Counted from the stretch's first letter, positions 45,837 through 54,455 are shown. The stretch: DNA of 64,000 nt from Catenulispora sp. GP43 (GCF_041260665.1 NZ_JBGCCT010000030.1:1-64000); one strand, 5' to 3'. Notes: generated by a model from the sequence alone, not told the origin. Program-made: numbers and translations.

Positions 45837-46730
45837 ATGAGCGCTCTTTCCCTGCCCACGATCCGCCACCGCGCCGTGACCGTCTCCGGCGTGAACGTCT
45901 TCTACCGGGAGACCGTCCCCCACCGCGCCGAAGCCACCGGCGCGCCCACCGTCCTGCTCCTGCACGGCTTCCCCAGCTCCTCGGCGCAGTACCGGCGCCT
46001 GATGGACGCCCTCGGCGGCGACCACCGGCTGATCGCCCCGGACTACCCCGGCTTCGGGCGCACGACCGCGCCGGAGGACTTCGAGTACTCCTTCGAGTCC
46101 CTCACCGACGTCGTCGAGGCCTTCGTCGAGGCCCTCGGCCTCACCGCCGGCGGCCGGCGCCTGGCCGTCTACGCCTTCGACTTCGGCGGTCCGGTCGCCT
46201 TCCGGCTCGCGGACCGCCACCCGGAGTGGATCGCGGGCCTGATCGTGCAGAACGCCAACGCCTATGCCGAAGGCCTGTCCGAGAGCGCCAGGAGCCTGAC
46301 CGCCGAGAAGCCGGGCGTCCCGGGCGCCGAGGACCGCGTCCGCGCCATCCTCACCGCGGAGGTGACCCGCTCCCAGTACGAGGGCGGCACCTCGGACGTC
46401 GAACTGGTCGCCCCCGACGGCTGGACCCTGGACCAGCACTACCTCGACCTGCCGGGCCGGGACGCCGCGCAGATCGCCCTCGCCCTGGACTACCACAGCA
46501 ACGTCGAGCTCTACCCGCGCTGGCAGCGCCGGCTCGCCGAGCTCCGGCCGCCGACGCTGGTCCTGTGGGGCGACGGCGACCCGTTCTTCACCGTCGAGGG
46601 GGCGAAGGCGTATCTGCGGGACCTGCCGGACGCGCGGCTGCACGTCTTCCGCACCGGTCACTTCGCCCTGGAGGAGAAGCTTCCCGAGATGGCGCCGCTG
46701 ATCGGCGACTTCCTCGACTCGCTGCGGTGA
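45837..46730 (+). CDS. Alpha/beta hydrolase with Asp nucleophile (epoxide hydrolase / dehalogenase-like)
   Basis: A 297-residue cytosolic hydrolase. Oxyanion segment HGFPSS; the nucleophile elbow is AFDFGGP, so Asp115 replaces the usual Ser, as in epoxide hydrolases and haloalkane dehalogenases. The acid is in LVLWGDGDPFF and the His in TGHFALEE. A lid domain covers about 145-230. The true substrate is unknown. No regulator is adjacent. The upstream gap has AT-richer sequence (ACTATCCATTAGAAT) that may be its promoter, with the start just downstream. Confidence 0.85.
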   Translation: MSALSLPTIRHRAVTVSGVNVFYRETVPHRAEATGAPTVLLLHGFPSSSAQYRRLMDALGGDHRLIAPDYPGFGRTTAPEDFEYSFESLTDVVEAFVEALGLTAGGRRLAVYAFDFGGPVAFRLADRHPEWIAGLIVQNANAYAEGLSESARSLTAEKPGVPGAEDRVRAILTAEVTRSQYEGGTSDVELVAPDGWTLDQHYLDLPGRDAAQIALALDYHSNVELYPRWQRRLAELRPPTLVLWGDGDPFFTVEGAKAYLRDLPDARLHVFRTGHFALEEKLPEMAPLIGDFLDSLR

Positions 46731-46766
46731 CTCGGCACACTGCGGTGACTCGGCACACTGCGGTGA
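46722..46766. repeat. 18-bp tandem repeat at the hydrolase stop codon
   Basis: CTGCGGTGACTCGGCACA occurs at 46722-46739 and 46740-46757, followed by CTGCGGTGA to 46766. The repeat begins inside the coding sequence and repeats its TGA, so the same stop appears several times in frame. Confidence 0.75.
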
Positions 46767-46773
46767 ACCACCG

Positions 46774-48003
46774 TCACCGCTCCTTGCGCTGCTTCCACAA
46801 CACCCGGGCCCGCAACGCGACGACCGCGGCCACCAGGAAGCCGATGACATAGAGCAGCGTCTCGAACGCGTCGCCCAGGAAGGTCGACCCGGCCTCCTTG
46901 TGCGGCGCCGTGACGGCCGCCGAGGCCTGCGTGTTGAGGGTCCCGTCGTCGTCCGAGAGCGAGCGCTTCTTGGAGTGCAGCGCGTCCGGCGGCGGCAGCG
47001 TCTCGTTCGGCACCGACGACTTCTCCAGCGGGTCCGGCGGCACCAGCTGGTCCACGCCGGCCGCGGTGGCCGGCACCGCGAAGCCCCAGTCGAGCAGCTT
47101 CGCCGTCTGCTGATAGATGTCGGGGCCGGCGTCGAACACCGAGACGATGAGCGTGCGGCCGTTGCGCTGGGCGGCCCCGACGAAGGTGTGGTGGGCCAGC
47201 GAGGTGTAGCCGTTCTTCACCCCGATCATGCCGGGATACTTGCCCAGGAGCCGGTTCTCGCTGTCGATCTCGAAGGTGGTGCCGTTCACCGAGGGGAACT
47301 TGGCCTTCGGCAGCGCGCAGTACGCACGGAAGCCCGGGTCCTGCAGGCCCGCCCGCGCCATCAGCGCCAGGTCGTAGGAGCTGGAGACCTGGCCGTCGGC
47401 GTCGTAGCCGTCGTCGTTGACCACGACGGTGTCGTCCGCGTGCAGCCGCTGCGCGGTCTGGCGCATCAGGTCCACCGTCGTCGGCTCGCCGCCGGCCATG
47501 GCGGCCAGCGTGGCGATCGCGTCGTTGCCCGAGCGCAGGAACACCGCGTTCCACAGGTCGGAGACCCGGTACGACAGCCCGGGCTTGATGCCGACCGCGC
47601 TGCCGCCGGGCTCGGCGGTGGCCAGGGCCGCGATGTCCCCGGGCACCGAGAGGTGGACCGCCGAGGGGTCCAGCCGGGGCATCAGGGCCAGCGCGGTCAG
47701 GACCTTGAGCGTGGAGGCCGGACGCAGGCGGTCGTGCGGGGCGCGCTCGGCCAGGATCGCGCCGGTGGCCTCGTCGGCGATGACGAAGGAGCCGGCCTGG
47801 ACGTCCGGCGGGATCGGCGGGCTCCCGGGACTGGCGACCGTCGGGCCGAGCGGCGTGGAGCTGGGCGCCGGGGGCGCCGGCGTGGGGGCCGCGGCGCTGC
47901 GCGCGGGCCGAGCGTCCGCAGCGGCGGCTGCCACCCCGACGCCGATCAACGCCGTGCACGCAGCAACGACCGTAATGCTCCGACGAGCCAGTGACCCACG
48001 CAT
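46774..48003 (-). CDS. D-alanyl-D-alanine carboxypeptidase (S11, DacA-like)
   Basis: A 409-residue membrane-anchored carboxypeptidase trimming peptidoglycan pentapeptides. It has a signal peptide (about 5-30), a Pro/Ala/Ser linker, the SxxK motif PASTLK, the SGN motif in FLRSGNDAIA and KNG in GVKNGYTS at the KTG position. A C-terminal membrane helix (LLYVIGFLVAAVVAL) is followed by a basic tail. A longer in-frame extension to 48117 is possible but adds a Gly-rich, non-signal N-terminus, so 48003 was chosen; the ribosome site is weak. Confidence 0.9.
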   Translation of the reverse strand: MRGSLARRSITVVAACTALIGVGVAAAAADARPARSAAAPTPAPPAPSSTPLGPTVASPGSPPIPPDVQAGSFVIADEATGAILAERAPHDRLRPASTLKVLTALALMPRLDPSAVHLSVPGDIAALATAEPGGSAVGIKPGLSYRVSDLWNAVFLRSGNDAIATLAAMAGGEPTTVDLMRQTAQRLHADDTVVVNDDGYDADGQVSSSYDLALMARAGLQDPGFRAYCALPKAKFPSVNGTTFEIDSENRLLGKYPGMIGVKNGYTSLAHHTFVGAAQRNGRTLIVSVFDAGPDIYQQTAKLLDWGFAVPATAAGVDQLVPPDPLEKSSVPNETLPPPDALHSKKRSLSDDDGTLNTQASAAVTAPHKEAGSTFLGDAFETLLYVIGFLVAAVVALRARVLWKQRKER

Positions 48004-48174
48004 GCCTGCGAGGTTTCCAGCCGGCCGGCCCCGCCAAACCCCGGACCCGCCGGACGCGTGACGTCGGCCGCCGACGCCGTCCCCCGCTTCAGCCATCGGT
48101 GACTCGCTGCTCCGCACGGACCCCAGACTATGCGGCCGAGGTGGGCGAACGAAGCATCATCGGGCACTGCGTCG

Positions 48175-49350
48175 CTACACGAAGGCCGAAACCCCGGTCA
48201 GCGCACGCCCGATGACCAGGCTGTGGATCTCGCTCGTGCCCTCATACGTGAGCACCGACTCCAGGTTGTTCGCGTGCCTGAGCACCGGGTACTCCAGCGT
48301 GATCCCGTTGGCGGCCAGGATGGTGCGGCACTCCCGGGCGATGGCCAGCGCCTCGCGCACGTTGTTGAGCTTGCCCAGGCTCACCTGCCGCGGGTCCAGC
48401 TTGCCGGCATCCTTGAGCCGGCCGAGGTGCAGCGCCAGCAGCATGCCCTTGCCGAGCTCCAGCGCCATGTCGGCGAGCTTCTGCTGGGTCAGCTGGAAGC
48501 CGGCCAGCGGCCGGTCGAAGACCTCGCGGTCCAGCGCGTAGGCGATCGCCGCCTCCAGGCAGTCGCGCGCGGCCCCGAGGGCGCCGAACACGATGCCGAA
48601 GCGCGCCTCGTCCAGGCAGCCGAGCGGCCCGGACAGCCCGGCGGCCCCCGGCAGGATCGCGTCGGCCGGCAGCCGCACGTCCTGCAGTACCAGCTCGCTG
48701 GTGACGCTGGCGCGCAGCGAGAGCTTCTTCGTGATCTCCGGCGCGCTGAACCCGGGGGTGTCGGCGGGCACGACGAAGCCCCGGATCCCGTCCTCGGTCT
48801 GGGCCCACACGACGGCGACGTCGGCGACCGAGCCGTTGGTGATCCACATCTTGGTGCCGTTGAGCACCCAGCCGTCGCCCTCGCGCTTGGCGGTGGTCCG
48901 CATCCCGGCCGGGTTGGACCCGAAGTCGGGCTCGGTCAGTCCGAAGCAGCCGATCGCCTCGCCGGCGGCCATCCGCGGCAGCCAGGCCTGCTTCTGCTCC
49001 TCCGAGCCGTACCGCCAGATCGCGAACATGGCCAGCGACCCCTGCACGGAGACAAGGGAGCGCAGCCCGGAATCGACCGCCTCCAGCTCCATGCAGGCCA
49101 GGCCGTAGGTCAGGGCGCTGGTTCCGGCGCAGCCGTAGCCGTGCAGGTGCATGCCGAGCACGCCGAGCCGGCCCAGACCCCGCGCGACGTCGCGGGCCGG
49201 CAGCTCCCCGGCCTCGAACCAGTCGGCGACGTGCGGGCGCAGCTCGCGGGCGCCGTAGGAGCGGACCAGGTCGCGCATCGCGCGTTCCTCGTCACTGAGC
49301 AGGCCGTCGATCGCGAACAGATCGAGCGGGGACACAGGCTTGGAGGGCAT
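48175..49350 (-). CDS. Acyl-CoA dehydrogenase (glutaryl-CoA dehydrogenase-like)
   Basis: A 391-residue FAD enzyme that oxidises an acyl-CoA. Motifs: IGCFGLTEPDFGSNPAGMRT (FAD-binding), KMWITNGSVADVAVVWAQ and the catalytic Glu in TYEGTSEIHSL. The overall sequence, with the N-terminal DLFAIDGLLSDEE and the RSYGARELRP block, is closest in feel to glutaryl-CoA dehydrogenases, which also decarboxylate; this is inferred. It is divergent from a CoA-transferase gene and shares its GntR-type operator region. Confidence 0.9.
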   Translation of the reverse strand: MPSKPVSPLDLFAIDGLLSDEERAMRDLVRSYGARELRPHVADWFEAGELPARDVARGLGRLGVLGMHLHGYGCAGTSALTYGLACMELEAVDSGLRSLVSVQGSLAMFAIWRYGSEEQKQAWLPRMAAGEAIGCFGLTEPDFGSNPAGMRTTAKREGDGWVLNGTKMWITNGSVADVAVVWAQTEDGIRGFVVPADTPGFSAPEITKKLSLRASVTSELVLQDVRLPADAILPGAAGLSGPLGCLDEARFGIVFGALGAARDCLEAAIAYALDREVFDRPLAGFQLTQQKLADMALELGKGMLLALHLGRLKDAGKLDPRQVSLGKLNNVREALAIARECRTILAANGITLEYPVLRHANNLESVLTYEGTSEIHSLVIGRALTGVSAFV

Positions 49351-49374
49351 GGCCCTACTCCACCACAGAATGGA

Positions 49375-49386
49375 TTTTGGATCCAG
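49375..49386. promoter_or_regulatory. GntR-type operator, site 1 (TTTTGGATCCAG)
   Basis: TTTTGGATCCAG, containing the palindrome TGGATCCA, lies midway between the divergent starts at 49350 and 49400. The same 12-mer recurs in inverted orientation upstream of the GntR gene, at 51206-51217. Confidence 0.7.
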
Positions 49387-49399
49387 TATGGTGACCGCC

Positions 49400-50536
49400 A
49401 TGAATCCCCCGCTGCACGGCGTCCTGGTCGCGGACTTCAGCCGGGTCCTGGCCGGCCCCTACGCGACCATGCTCCTGGCCGACCTCGGCGCGGACGTGGT
49501 GAAGGTGGAGCGTCCCGGCGGCGGCGACGACACCCGGGCCTGGGGCCCGCCGTTCGCCCCGGACGGGACGGCGACGTACTTCCAGGGCGTGAACCGCAAC
49601 AAGCGCTCGGTGGCCCTGGACCTGCGGGCACCGCGGGACGCGGCGCTGGCCAAGGAATTGATACGGCGCGCGGACGTGGTGGTGGAGAACTTCCTGCCCG
49701 GGACCATGGAACGCCTCGGGCTCGGCTACGAACAGATGCGGCAGGACGACCCCGGGGTGGTCTACTGCTCGATCACCGGCTTCGGCGACGGCGCGGGCGC
49801 CGTGCTCCCCGGCTACGACCTGCTGGTCCAGGCGGTCGGCGGCCTGATGAGCGTCACCGGCGAGCCGGGGCACCCGGCGAAGGCCGGCGTCGCGCTGGTG
49901 GACGTGATCACCGGGCTGCACGCGGCGTTCGGGATCCTGGCGGCCCTGCGCCACCGCGACGCCACCGGCGAGGGACAGCGGGTGTCGGTGTCGCTGCTGA
50001 CGTCGCTGCTGTCGGGGATGGTGAACCACGCCTCGGCGTACCTGGCGGCCGGGGTGGTGCCGCAGGCGATGGGGAACCGGCATCCGAGCATCGCGCCGTA
50101 CGAGGTCTTCGACGCCGCCGACCGGCCGCTGGTGATCGCCGCCGGGAACGACCGGCAGTTCCACAGCCTGTGCACAGCGCTCGACGCGCCCGAACTGGCC
50201 GCCGATCCGCGCTTCGGCACGAACACCTCGCGGGTCGCGCACCGCGAGGCGCTGGCCGAGGAGCTGAACCGGCGGCTGGGCACGCGGCCGGCCGAGGCGT
50301 GGTTCGGCGCGCTGACCGAGGCCGGGGTGCCGTGCGGGCCGATCAATGATGTGGCCGGCGCCTTCGCGCTCGCCGAGCACTTGGGACTGGAGGCGGCGGT
50401 GGAGGTGGGGGGTGCGCGGCAGACCGCGCATCCGGTGCGCTTCAGCGGGACGCCTGCGAAGTACGTTTCGGCGCCGCCGGGGTTGGATGCCGACGGGGGA
50501 GCGATTCGCGCGTGGCTGAGTCAGCCCTCGATTTGA
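49400..50536 (+). CDS. CaiB/BaiF family CoA-transferase
   Basis: A class III CoA-transferase of 378 residues that moves CoA between acyl groups. Family features: GVLVADFSRVLAGPYATMLLADLGADVVKVERPGGGDDTR at the start, NRNKRSVALDLR, and the catalytic Asp in GYDLLVQAVGG. GEGQRVSVSLL and the C-terminal VRFSGTP are also typical. Its divergence from the acyl-CoA dehydrogenase suggests a dicarboxylic-acid (e.g. glutarate) degradation step, inferred from context. An ATG at 49388 is an alternative start. It converges on the GntR gene with a 16-bp overlap. Confidence 0.9.
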   Translation: MNPPLHGVLVADFSRVLAGPYATMLLADLGADVVKVERPGGGDDTRAWGPPFAPDGTATYFQGVNRNKRSVALDLRAPRDAALAKELIRRADVVVENFLPGTMERLGLGYEQMRQDDPGVVYCSITGFGDGAGAVLPGYDLLVQAVGGLMSVTGEPGHPAKAGVALVDVITGLHAAFGILAALRHRDATGEGQRVSVSLLTSLLSGMVNHASAYLAAGVVPQAMGNRHPSIAPYEVFDAADRPLVIAAGNDRQFHSLCTALDAPELAADPRFGTNTSRVAHREALAEELNRRLGTRPAEAWFGALTEAGVPCGPINDVAGAFALAEHLGLEAAVEVGGARQTAHPVRFSGTPAKYVSAPPGLDADGGAIRAWLSQPSI

Positions 50537-51177
50537 AGCGCCAGCGTCTCGACGGCCGCAGCCCGGTGCCGGTCGAACCACCGCACGGCGCCCTCGGCGT
50601 CACCGGCGCGCAGGGCTGCCAACGCCGCCCGATGCTCGGCGACGACGTGCCGCCGATTCTCATCGCCGGCGTAGTACAAGGAGCGGTAGGCATCGGTGCT
50701 GTCCCAGAGCGTGCCGATGATGCGCGCCAGCCGGGGCATCCCCGCCGCCTCGAACAGCGTGAAGTGGAAGCGCCGGTTGGCCCCCGCCATCACCGCGACG
50801 TCGCCCTCCCCGGCCGCGCGCTCGACCTCGGCCTGCGCGGCCTCCAGCCGCTCGAAGAGCGCATCGTCGAGCAACGGCACCGCCGCCCGCACCGCCTCGG
50901 CCTCGAGGATCTCGCGCAGCCGGTACACCTCGCGCAGATCGGCCATCGACAACTCGACGACGCGGTACCCGCGGTGCGCGCGGTAGGTGACCAGGCCCTC
51001 GCCCTCGAGCGTCTTCAGCGCCTCGCGCAACGGAACGCGGCTCACCTCGAGCCGCTCGGCCAGCGCCTCCTGCCGGATGGCGGAACCCGGCTTCAGCTCG
51101 CCGGTGGTGATGGCCCGGCGCACCTCGGCGAGCACGAACTGCTGCGCGGTCGGTGGTCGCGAGCCTGCCTCGGTCAC
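50521..51177 (-). CDS. GntR-family regulator (FadR subfamily)
   Basis: A 218-residue regulator with an N-terminal winged helix (about 8-75: TAQQFVLAEVRRAITTGELKPGSAIRQEALAERLEVSRVPLREALKTLEGEGLV) and a helical FCD ligand domain (about 85-210). The FCD domain includes a His-rich metal site (RRFHFTLFEAAG, HVVAEHRAAL). GGGAG 6 nt before the GTG at 51177 fixes the start; upstream in-frame sequence is leader. The operator-like TTTTGGATCCAG appears 29 bp upstream of its start and in the neighbouring divergent promoter, so it probably controls itself and both CoA genes. Confidence 0.9.
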   Translation of the reverse strand: MTEAGSRPPTAQQFVLAEVRRAITTGELKPGSAIRQEALAERLEVSRVPLREALKTLEGEGLVTYRAHRGYRVVELSMADLREVYRLREILEAEAVRAAVPLLDDALFERLEAAQAEVERAAGEGDVAVMAGANRRFHFTLFEAAGMPRLARIIGTLWDSTDAYRSLYYAGDENRRHVVAEHRAALAALRAGDAEGAVRWFDRHRAAAVETLALQIEG

Positions 51178-51205
51178 CGTCGTCTCCCGCCGCTCACAGC
51201 CCGAA

Positions 51206-51217
51206 CTGGATCCAAAA
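51206..51217. promoter_or_regulatory. GntR-type operator, site 2
   Basis: CTGGATCCAAAA, the exact reverse complement of site 1 at 49375-49386, lies upstream of the GntR start codon. Two identical 12-mers at the two relevant promoters point to one regulator. Confidence 0.7.
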
Positions 51218-51288
51218 CGGTAGCACGGGGGACTCGCCCGGCCACGACAGTTCAAAAGTGCGCACTGTGCTGACTACGTACACTTGTC

Positions 51289-51363
51289 GTGATCGGCGAC
51301 ATCGCGGCGATGCCTTTCGAGGAGTTCGACGCCATCGTCGCCGACAGAGCCGGCGACGCATGA
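51289..51363 (+). pseudogene. Possible truncated antitoxin gene
   Basis: A 24-codon frame starting GTG at 51289 (VIGDIAAMPFEEFDAIVADRAGDA). A TGA lies in frame 18 nt upstream, so it cannot be longer. TTCAAA (51251) and TACGTA (51275), 18 bp apart, could form a promoter giving a near-leaderless message. Its stop overlaps the next ATG (ATGA), as is common in toxin-antitoxin operons. The sequence would fit the end of a small antitoxin. Evidence is weak. Confidence 0.3.
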
Positions 51364-51533
51364 CGTATCGCATCATCCTCGCCGGCGTCGCCGATCGTGC
51401 CTTGGCGGCCCGGGACTCCGACGATGAGCGCCGAGCCGTCTACGCGTCGCTGCGTGAGCTCGCGGGTCGGCTGCGCATCCGCCGAACCGGCACGACGACC
51501 ATCACGGTATGGAAAGTCGGGACCGTCGCCTAG
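51360..51533 (+). pseudogene. Possible truncated RelE/ParE-type toxin
   Basis: A 57-residue frame, MTYRIILAGVADRALAARD followed by a helix of SDDERRAVYASLRELAG. The first 38 residues resemble the first strand and two helices of RelE/ParE toxins, but the remainder (GRLRIRRTGTTTITVWKVG) is shorter than the normal 85-95 residues and lacks the usual basic C-terminal strands. It is probably a decayed toxin; a functional small protein cannot be excluded. It follows the 24-codon frame with an ATGA overlap. Confidence 0.35.
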
Positions 51534-51611
51534 CGACCCGGCTCGGGGTCAAGCGCTTCATCTTCCGCCAGCACCGACCCCTGCCCCCACCAGGCAGCCG
51601 CCCCCGCGCGC

Positions 51612-52667
51612 CTACCCCTCCCCGACCTCCACCAGCTCCTCCGCATCGGCCCCGGCCCCGCGCCCCACCACGGACCCCGTGGACCCGCGCACCACCAGCT
51701 CCGGCTCGAACAGCAGTTCCTCGGCCGCCACCCGCGCGCCCTCGATCTGGTTCACCAGCAGCGTCACCGCCGCCCGGCCCAGGGCCTCGATCGGCTGGCG
51801 GACCGTGGTCAGCGGCGGGTCGGTGCAGTTCATGAACGCCGAGTCGTCGTAGCCGATCACCGACACGTCGCGCGGCACCCGCAGGCCGGCGCGGCGGACC
51901 GCGCGGATGGCGCCCAGGGCCAGCGGGTCGCTGGCGCAGATGATGCCGGTCGCCCCGACGCGCAGCAGGCGGGAGGCCGCGGCCTGGCCGCCTTCGAGGG
52001 CGAACATCGCGTGCTCGATCAGGTTCTCGTCGACCGTGCGTCCGTACTTCTCGCACTGGGCGCGGTACTCCGCCAGCTTGCGCTGGGAGGGGACGTGGTC
52101 CTCCGGGCCCAGGACCAGGCCGATGCGCTCGTGGCCCAGGGAGGCCAGGTGCGCGTAGGCCTGTTCCACCGCCACCGCGTCGTCCGTCGACACCTGCGGG
52201 AGTTCCAGGTGCTCCACCGCCGCGTTGAACAGGACCACCGGGATGCCGCGCTCGCGCAGCAGGTGGTAGTGCTCGTGCGGAGCCTCGTCCTCGGCGAAGT
52301 GGCCGCCGGCGAAGACCACGCCGGAGACGTGCTGGTCCAGCAGCATCGTCACGTAGTCCGACTCCGACAGGCCGCCGGCGGTGCGGGTGCACAGGACCGG
52401 GGTGAAGCCGCGCTGGGCCAGAGCCCCGCCGACCACCTCGGCGACCGCGGGGAAGATCGGGTTCTGCAGTTCGGGCAGCACCAGGCCGATCAGCCGTACG
52501 CGCTCGCCGCGCAGCTGCGTGGGCCGCTCGTACCCCAGGACGTCCAACGCGGTCAAGACCGCCGTCCGCGTGCTCTCCGACACCCCCGGCCGGCCGTTGA
52601 GCACCCGGCTGACGGTGGCCTCGCTGACCCCCACCTTCTGCGCCACCTCGGCGAGTCTGCTCGTCAT
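51612..52667 (-). CDS. LacI-family transcriptional regulator
   Basis: A 351-residue repressor. The N-terminal HTH and hinge (LAEVAQKVGVSEATVSRVLNGRPGVSESTRTAVLTALDVLGYE) precede a periplasmic-binding-protein-like ligand domain (RLIGLVLPELQNPIFPAVAEVV and on; IICASDPLALGAIRAVRRAGLRVPRDVSVIGYDDSAF). The last 20 residues are an acidic tail. It is divergent from an alpha-glucoside uptake operon and very probably represses it until a sugar binds. GCAAGAGT half-sites lie before its own start and at the operon promoter. Confidence 0.93.
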   Translation of the reverse strand: MTSRLAEVAQKVGVSEATVSRVLNGRPGVSESTRTAVLTALDVLGYERPTQLRGERVRLIGLVLPELQNPIFPAVAEVVGGALAQRGFTPVLCTRTAGGLSESDYVTMLLDQHVSGVVFAGGHFAEDEAPHEHYHLLRERGIPVVLFNAAVEHLELPQVSTDDAVAVEQAYAHLASLGHERIGLVLGPEDHVPSQRKLAEYRAQCEKYGRTVDENLIEHAMFALEGGQAAASRLLRVGATGIICASDPLALGAIRAVRRAGLRVPRDVSVIGYDDSAFMNCTDPPLTTVRQPIEALGRAAVTLLVNQIEGARVAAEELLFEPELVVRGSTGSVVGRGAGADAEELVEVGEG

Positions 52668-52670
52668 ACC

Positions 52671-52678
52671 GCAAGAGT
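52671..52678. promoter_or_regulatory. Candidate LacI half-site near lacI start
   Basis: GCAAGAGT, 3 bp upstream of the lacI-type start codon. Its reverse complement ACTCTTGC recurs at 52831-52838 over the -35 element of the sugar operon. Confidence 0.5.
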
Positions 52679-52829
52679 AGAACGAATGCCAGTAAGAATG
52701 CGATGGGTTCTCGCCAACTCGCGCAAGAAATTTCGAGCGGTCCGCAAGCAGGCGGTGACCCCGCGACCTGCCGTCAGAGACCTGAGTGGATCATCCGTAA
52801 CCTAGTCGTGTTCTTTCGATTTTTCATCA

Positions 52830-52863
52830 GACTCTTGCAGTCGCCTGTTTACGGCTGTACCTT
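52830..52863 (+). promoter_or_regulatory. Promoter and operator of the alpha-glucoside operon
   Basis: TTGCAG (52835-52840), a 17-bp spacer and TACCTT (52858-52863) form a good vegetative promoter. The odd palindrome GACTCTTGCAGTC (52830-52842) covers the -35 element and includes the ACTCTTGC half-site, a fitting place for LacI-type repression. Confidence 0.65.
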
Positions 52864-52926
52864 CTCGGCACGCCGATGACTGCGGCAGGGCACCTCCCCG
52901 ATCCACCGAACGAAGGGGTGAAACGC

Positions 52927-54366
52927 ATGAAACACAACGCATCACGCATGATGGTCGCGCTCGTCACGGCGGCCGGTATAGCCATGGCGGGCGCCGCCTG
53001 TTCGTCCAGCCACAGCTCCAGCAAGAGCTCCACCGGTACGAACAGCGCCGACGGCGTCGCCGACGGCAAGCCGCTGGACCCCAACGCCACGGTGACCATC
53101 ACCATCGACGGCGCACCGGGCGCGGACCAGGCGGCGAACAAGGCCTCGTACGCCGACGACCTGCAGGCGTTCAAGATCCTGTACCCGAACGTCACGGTGA
53201 ACGCCAAGCCCTACGTGGGCCAGGTCGAGGACCCGCCGCAGTTCACAGCGAGCCTGAAGGCGAAGAACGAGACCGAGGCGTTCCACGCCTACTTCACGGA
53301 CAAGAACCAGGTCCTGGACTCCGGCGACGTCACGGACATCAGCTCCTACGTCAACGACCAGACCGTGCCGGGCTGGTCGCAGCTGCTGCCGGGCGTCAAG
53401 CAGAACCTGCAGGACAGCGGCAAGACCTACTCACTGCCGATCAACTACTACACCGAGGGTCTGATCTACAACCGCGACCTGTTCACCAAGGCCGGCCTGG
53501 ACCCGAACAAGCCGCCGACCACCTGGGACGAGGTCGAGGCGGACGCCGCCAAGATCTCCGCGCTCGGCGGCGGCGTGACCGGCTACGAGGACTACAGCGG
53601 CGGCAACACCGGCGGCTGGCACTTCGCCGGCGAGCTGGACAGCCTGGGCGGCCAGATGGTCAACTCCGACGGCACCAAGGCCGCCTTCAACACCGACCAG
53701 GGCAAGCAGGTTCTGCAGCGCCTGCACGACATGCGCTTCAAGGACGGCGGCATCGGCCCGACACCGGTGACGCAGTGGGCTGACGCCTTCCCGCCCCTGG
53801 CCACCAGCAAGGTCGGGATGTTCCTCGGTGCCCCGGACGTGATCCAGCACCTGGTCGAGGTCCTGGGCGCGGACCCGAAGCTGTACGGCATGGGCCCGAT
53901 CCCCGGCAGCACCGGGCCGGCGACCGGCACCCTGGCCGGCGGCGACCTGTACTACTTCAAGAAGGGTCTGACCCCGAACCAGATCAAGGCCGAGATCGCC
54001 TGGATCGACTTCGAGTACCTGACCCCGGGCAAGGGCCAGTTCGACTTCGCCCGCTCCAAGGCGCTGGCCACCTCGGACAAGCCGGTGGCGATCGGCATCC
54101 CGCAGAAGTTCTTCTGGAACCCGACCTCCCCGCAGATGACGCAGGTGCAGTCGGACCTGAAGACCTCGGCGACCCTGCCGATCGACCAGTACGCCGACTT
54201 CGTGAACAACCCGATCGCGCCGGTCCTGGAACCCCCGGCGGCGCAACAGCTCTACAAGGTCCTGGACACCGCGATGTCGGCGGCGATGACGAATGCGAAC
54301 GCCGATCCGGCCAAGCTCCTGAGCACCGCCGAATCGCAGGTCAACCAGATCCTGGCCAACCAGTAA
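52927..54366 (+). CDS. ABC sugar-binding lipoprotein (MalE/AglE-like)
   Basis: A 479-residue extracytoplasmic substrate-binding protein. The signal peptide ends in lipobox GAAC with Cys25, followed by a Ser-rich linker. The fold is of the carbohydrate type (TVTITIDGAPGADQ at the start, YSLPINYYTEGLIYNRDLFTKAGLDPNKPPTTWDE in the middle, ending QVNQILANQ). AAGGGG precedes the ATG. It is the first gene of the operon and is followed by a strong hairpin that would raise its level relative to the permeases. Specificity for maltose- or trehalose-like sugars is inferred from the GH13 gene. Confidence 0.93.
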   Translation: MKHNASRMMVALVTAAGIAMAGAACSSSHSSSKSSTGTNSADGVADGKPLDPNATVTITIDGAPGADQAANKASYADDLQAFKILYPNVTVNAKPYVGQVEDPPQFTASLKAKNETEAFHAYFTDKNQVLDSGDVTDISSYVNDQTVPGWSQLLPGVKQNLQDSGKTYSLPINYYTEGLIYNRDLFTKAGLDPNKPPTTWDEVEADAAKISALGGGVTGYEDYSGGNTGGWHFAGELDSLGGQMVNSDGTKAAFNTDQGKQVLQRLHDMRFKDGGIGPTPVTQWADAFPPLATSKVGMFLGAPDVIQHLVEVLGADPKLYGMGPIPGSTGPATGTLAGGDLYYFKKGLTPNQIKAEIAWIDFEYLTPGKGQFDFARSKALATSDKPVAIGIPQKFFWNPTSPQMTQVQSDLKTSATLPIDQYADFVNNPIAPVLEPPAAQQLYKVLDTAMSAAMTNANADPAKLLSTAESQVNQILANQ

Positions 54367-54382
54367 CGCCGCGTCCGCGGCA

Positions 54383-54420
54383 GGCGGCCGGTCCACGCTG
54401 AGGGACGCGGACCGGCCGCC
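54383..54420 (+). terminator. Intra-operon hairpin after the binding-protein gene
   Basis: A perfect 12-bp stem GGCGGCCGGTCC / GGACCGGCCGCC with a 14-nt loop and no T-tract. Such hairpins usually protect the upstream mRNA or partly terminate, giving more binding protein than permease. Confidence 0.7.
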
Positions 54421-54455
54421 CCACGCGGCCCGACCCACGGAAACGGAGTCGAACG

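Larger units (their letters stand above)
52668..52926. other. Divergent control region of the sugar operon
   Basis: 259 bp, AT-richer than its flanks. Besides the sites listed separately it contains a further GCGCAAGAAAT (about 52722) that resembles the half-sites, and GATTTTTCATC (about 52819), an AT-rich patch just upstream of the promoter. No gene was seen. Confidence 0.5.
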
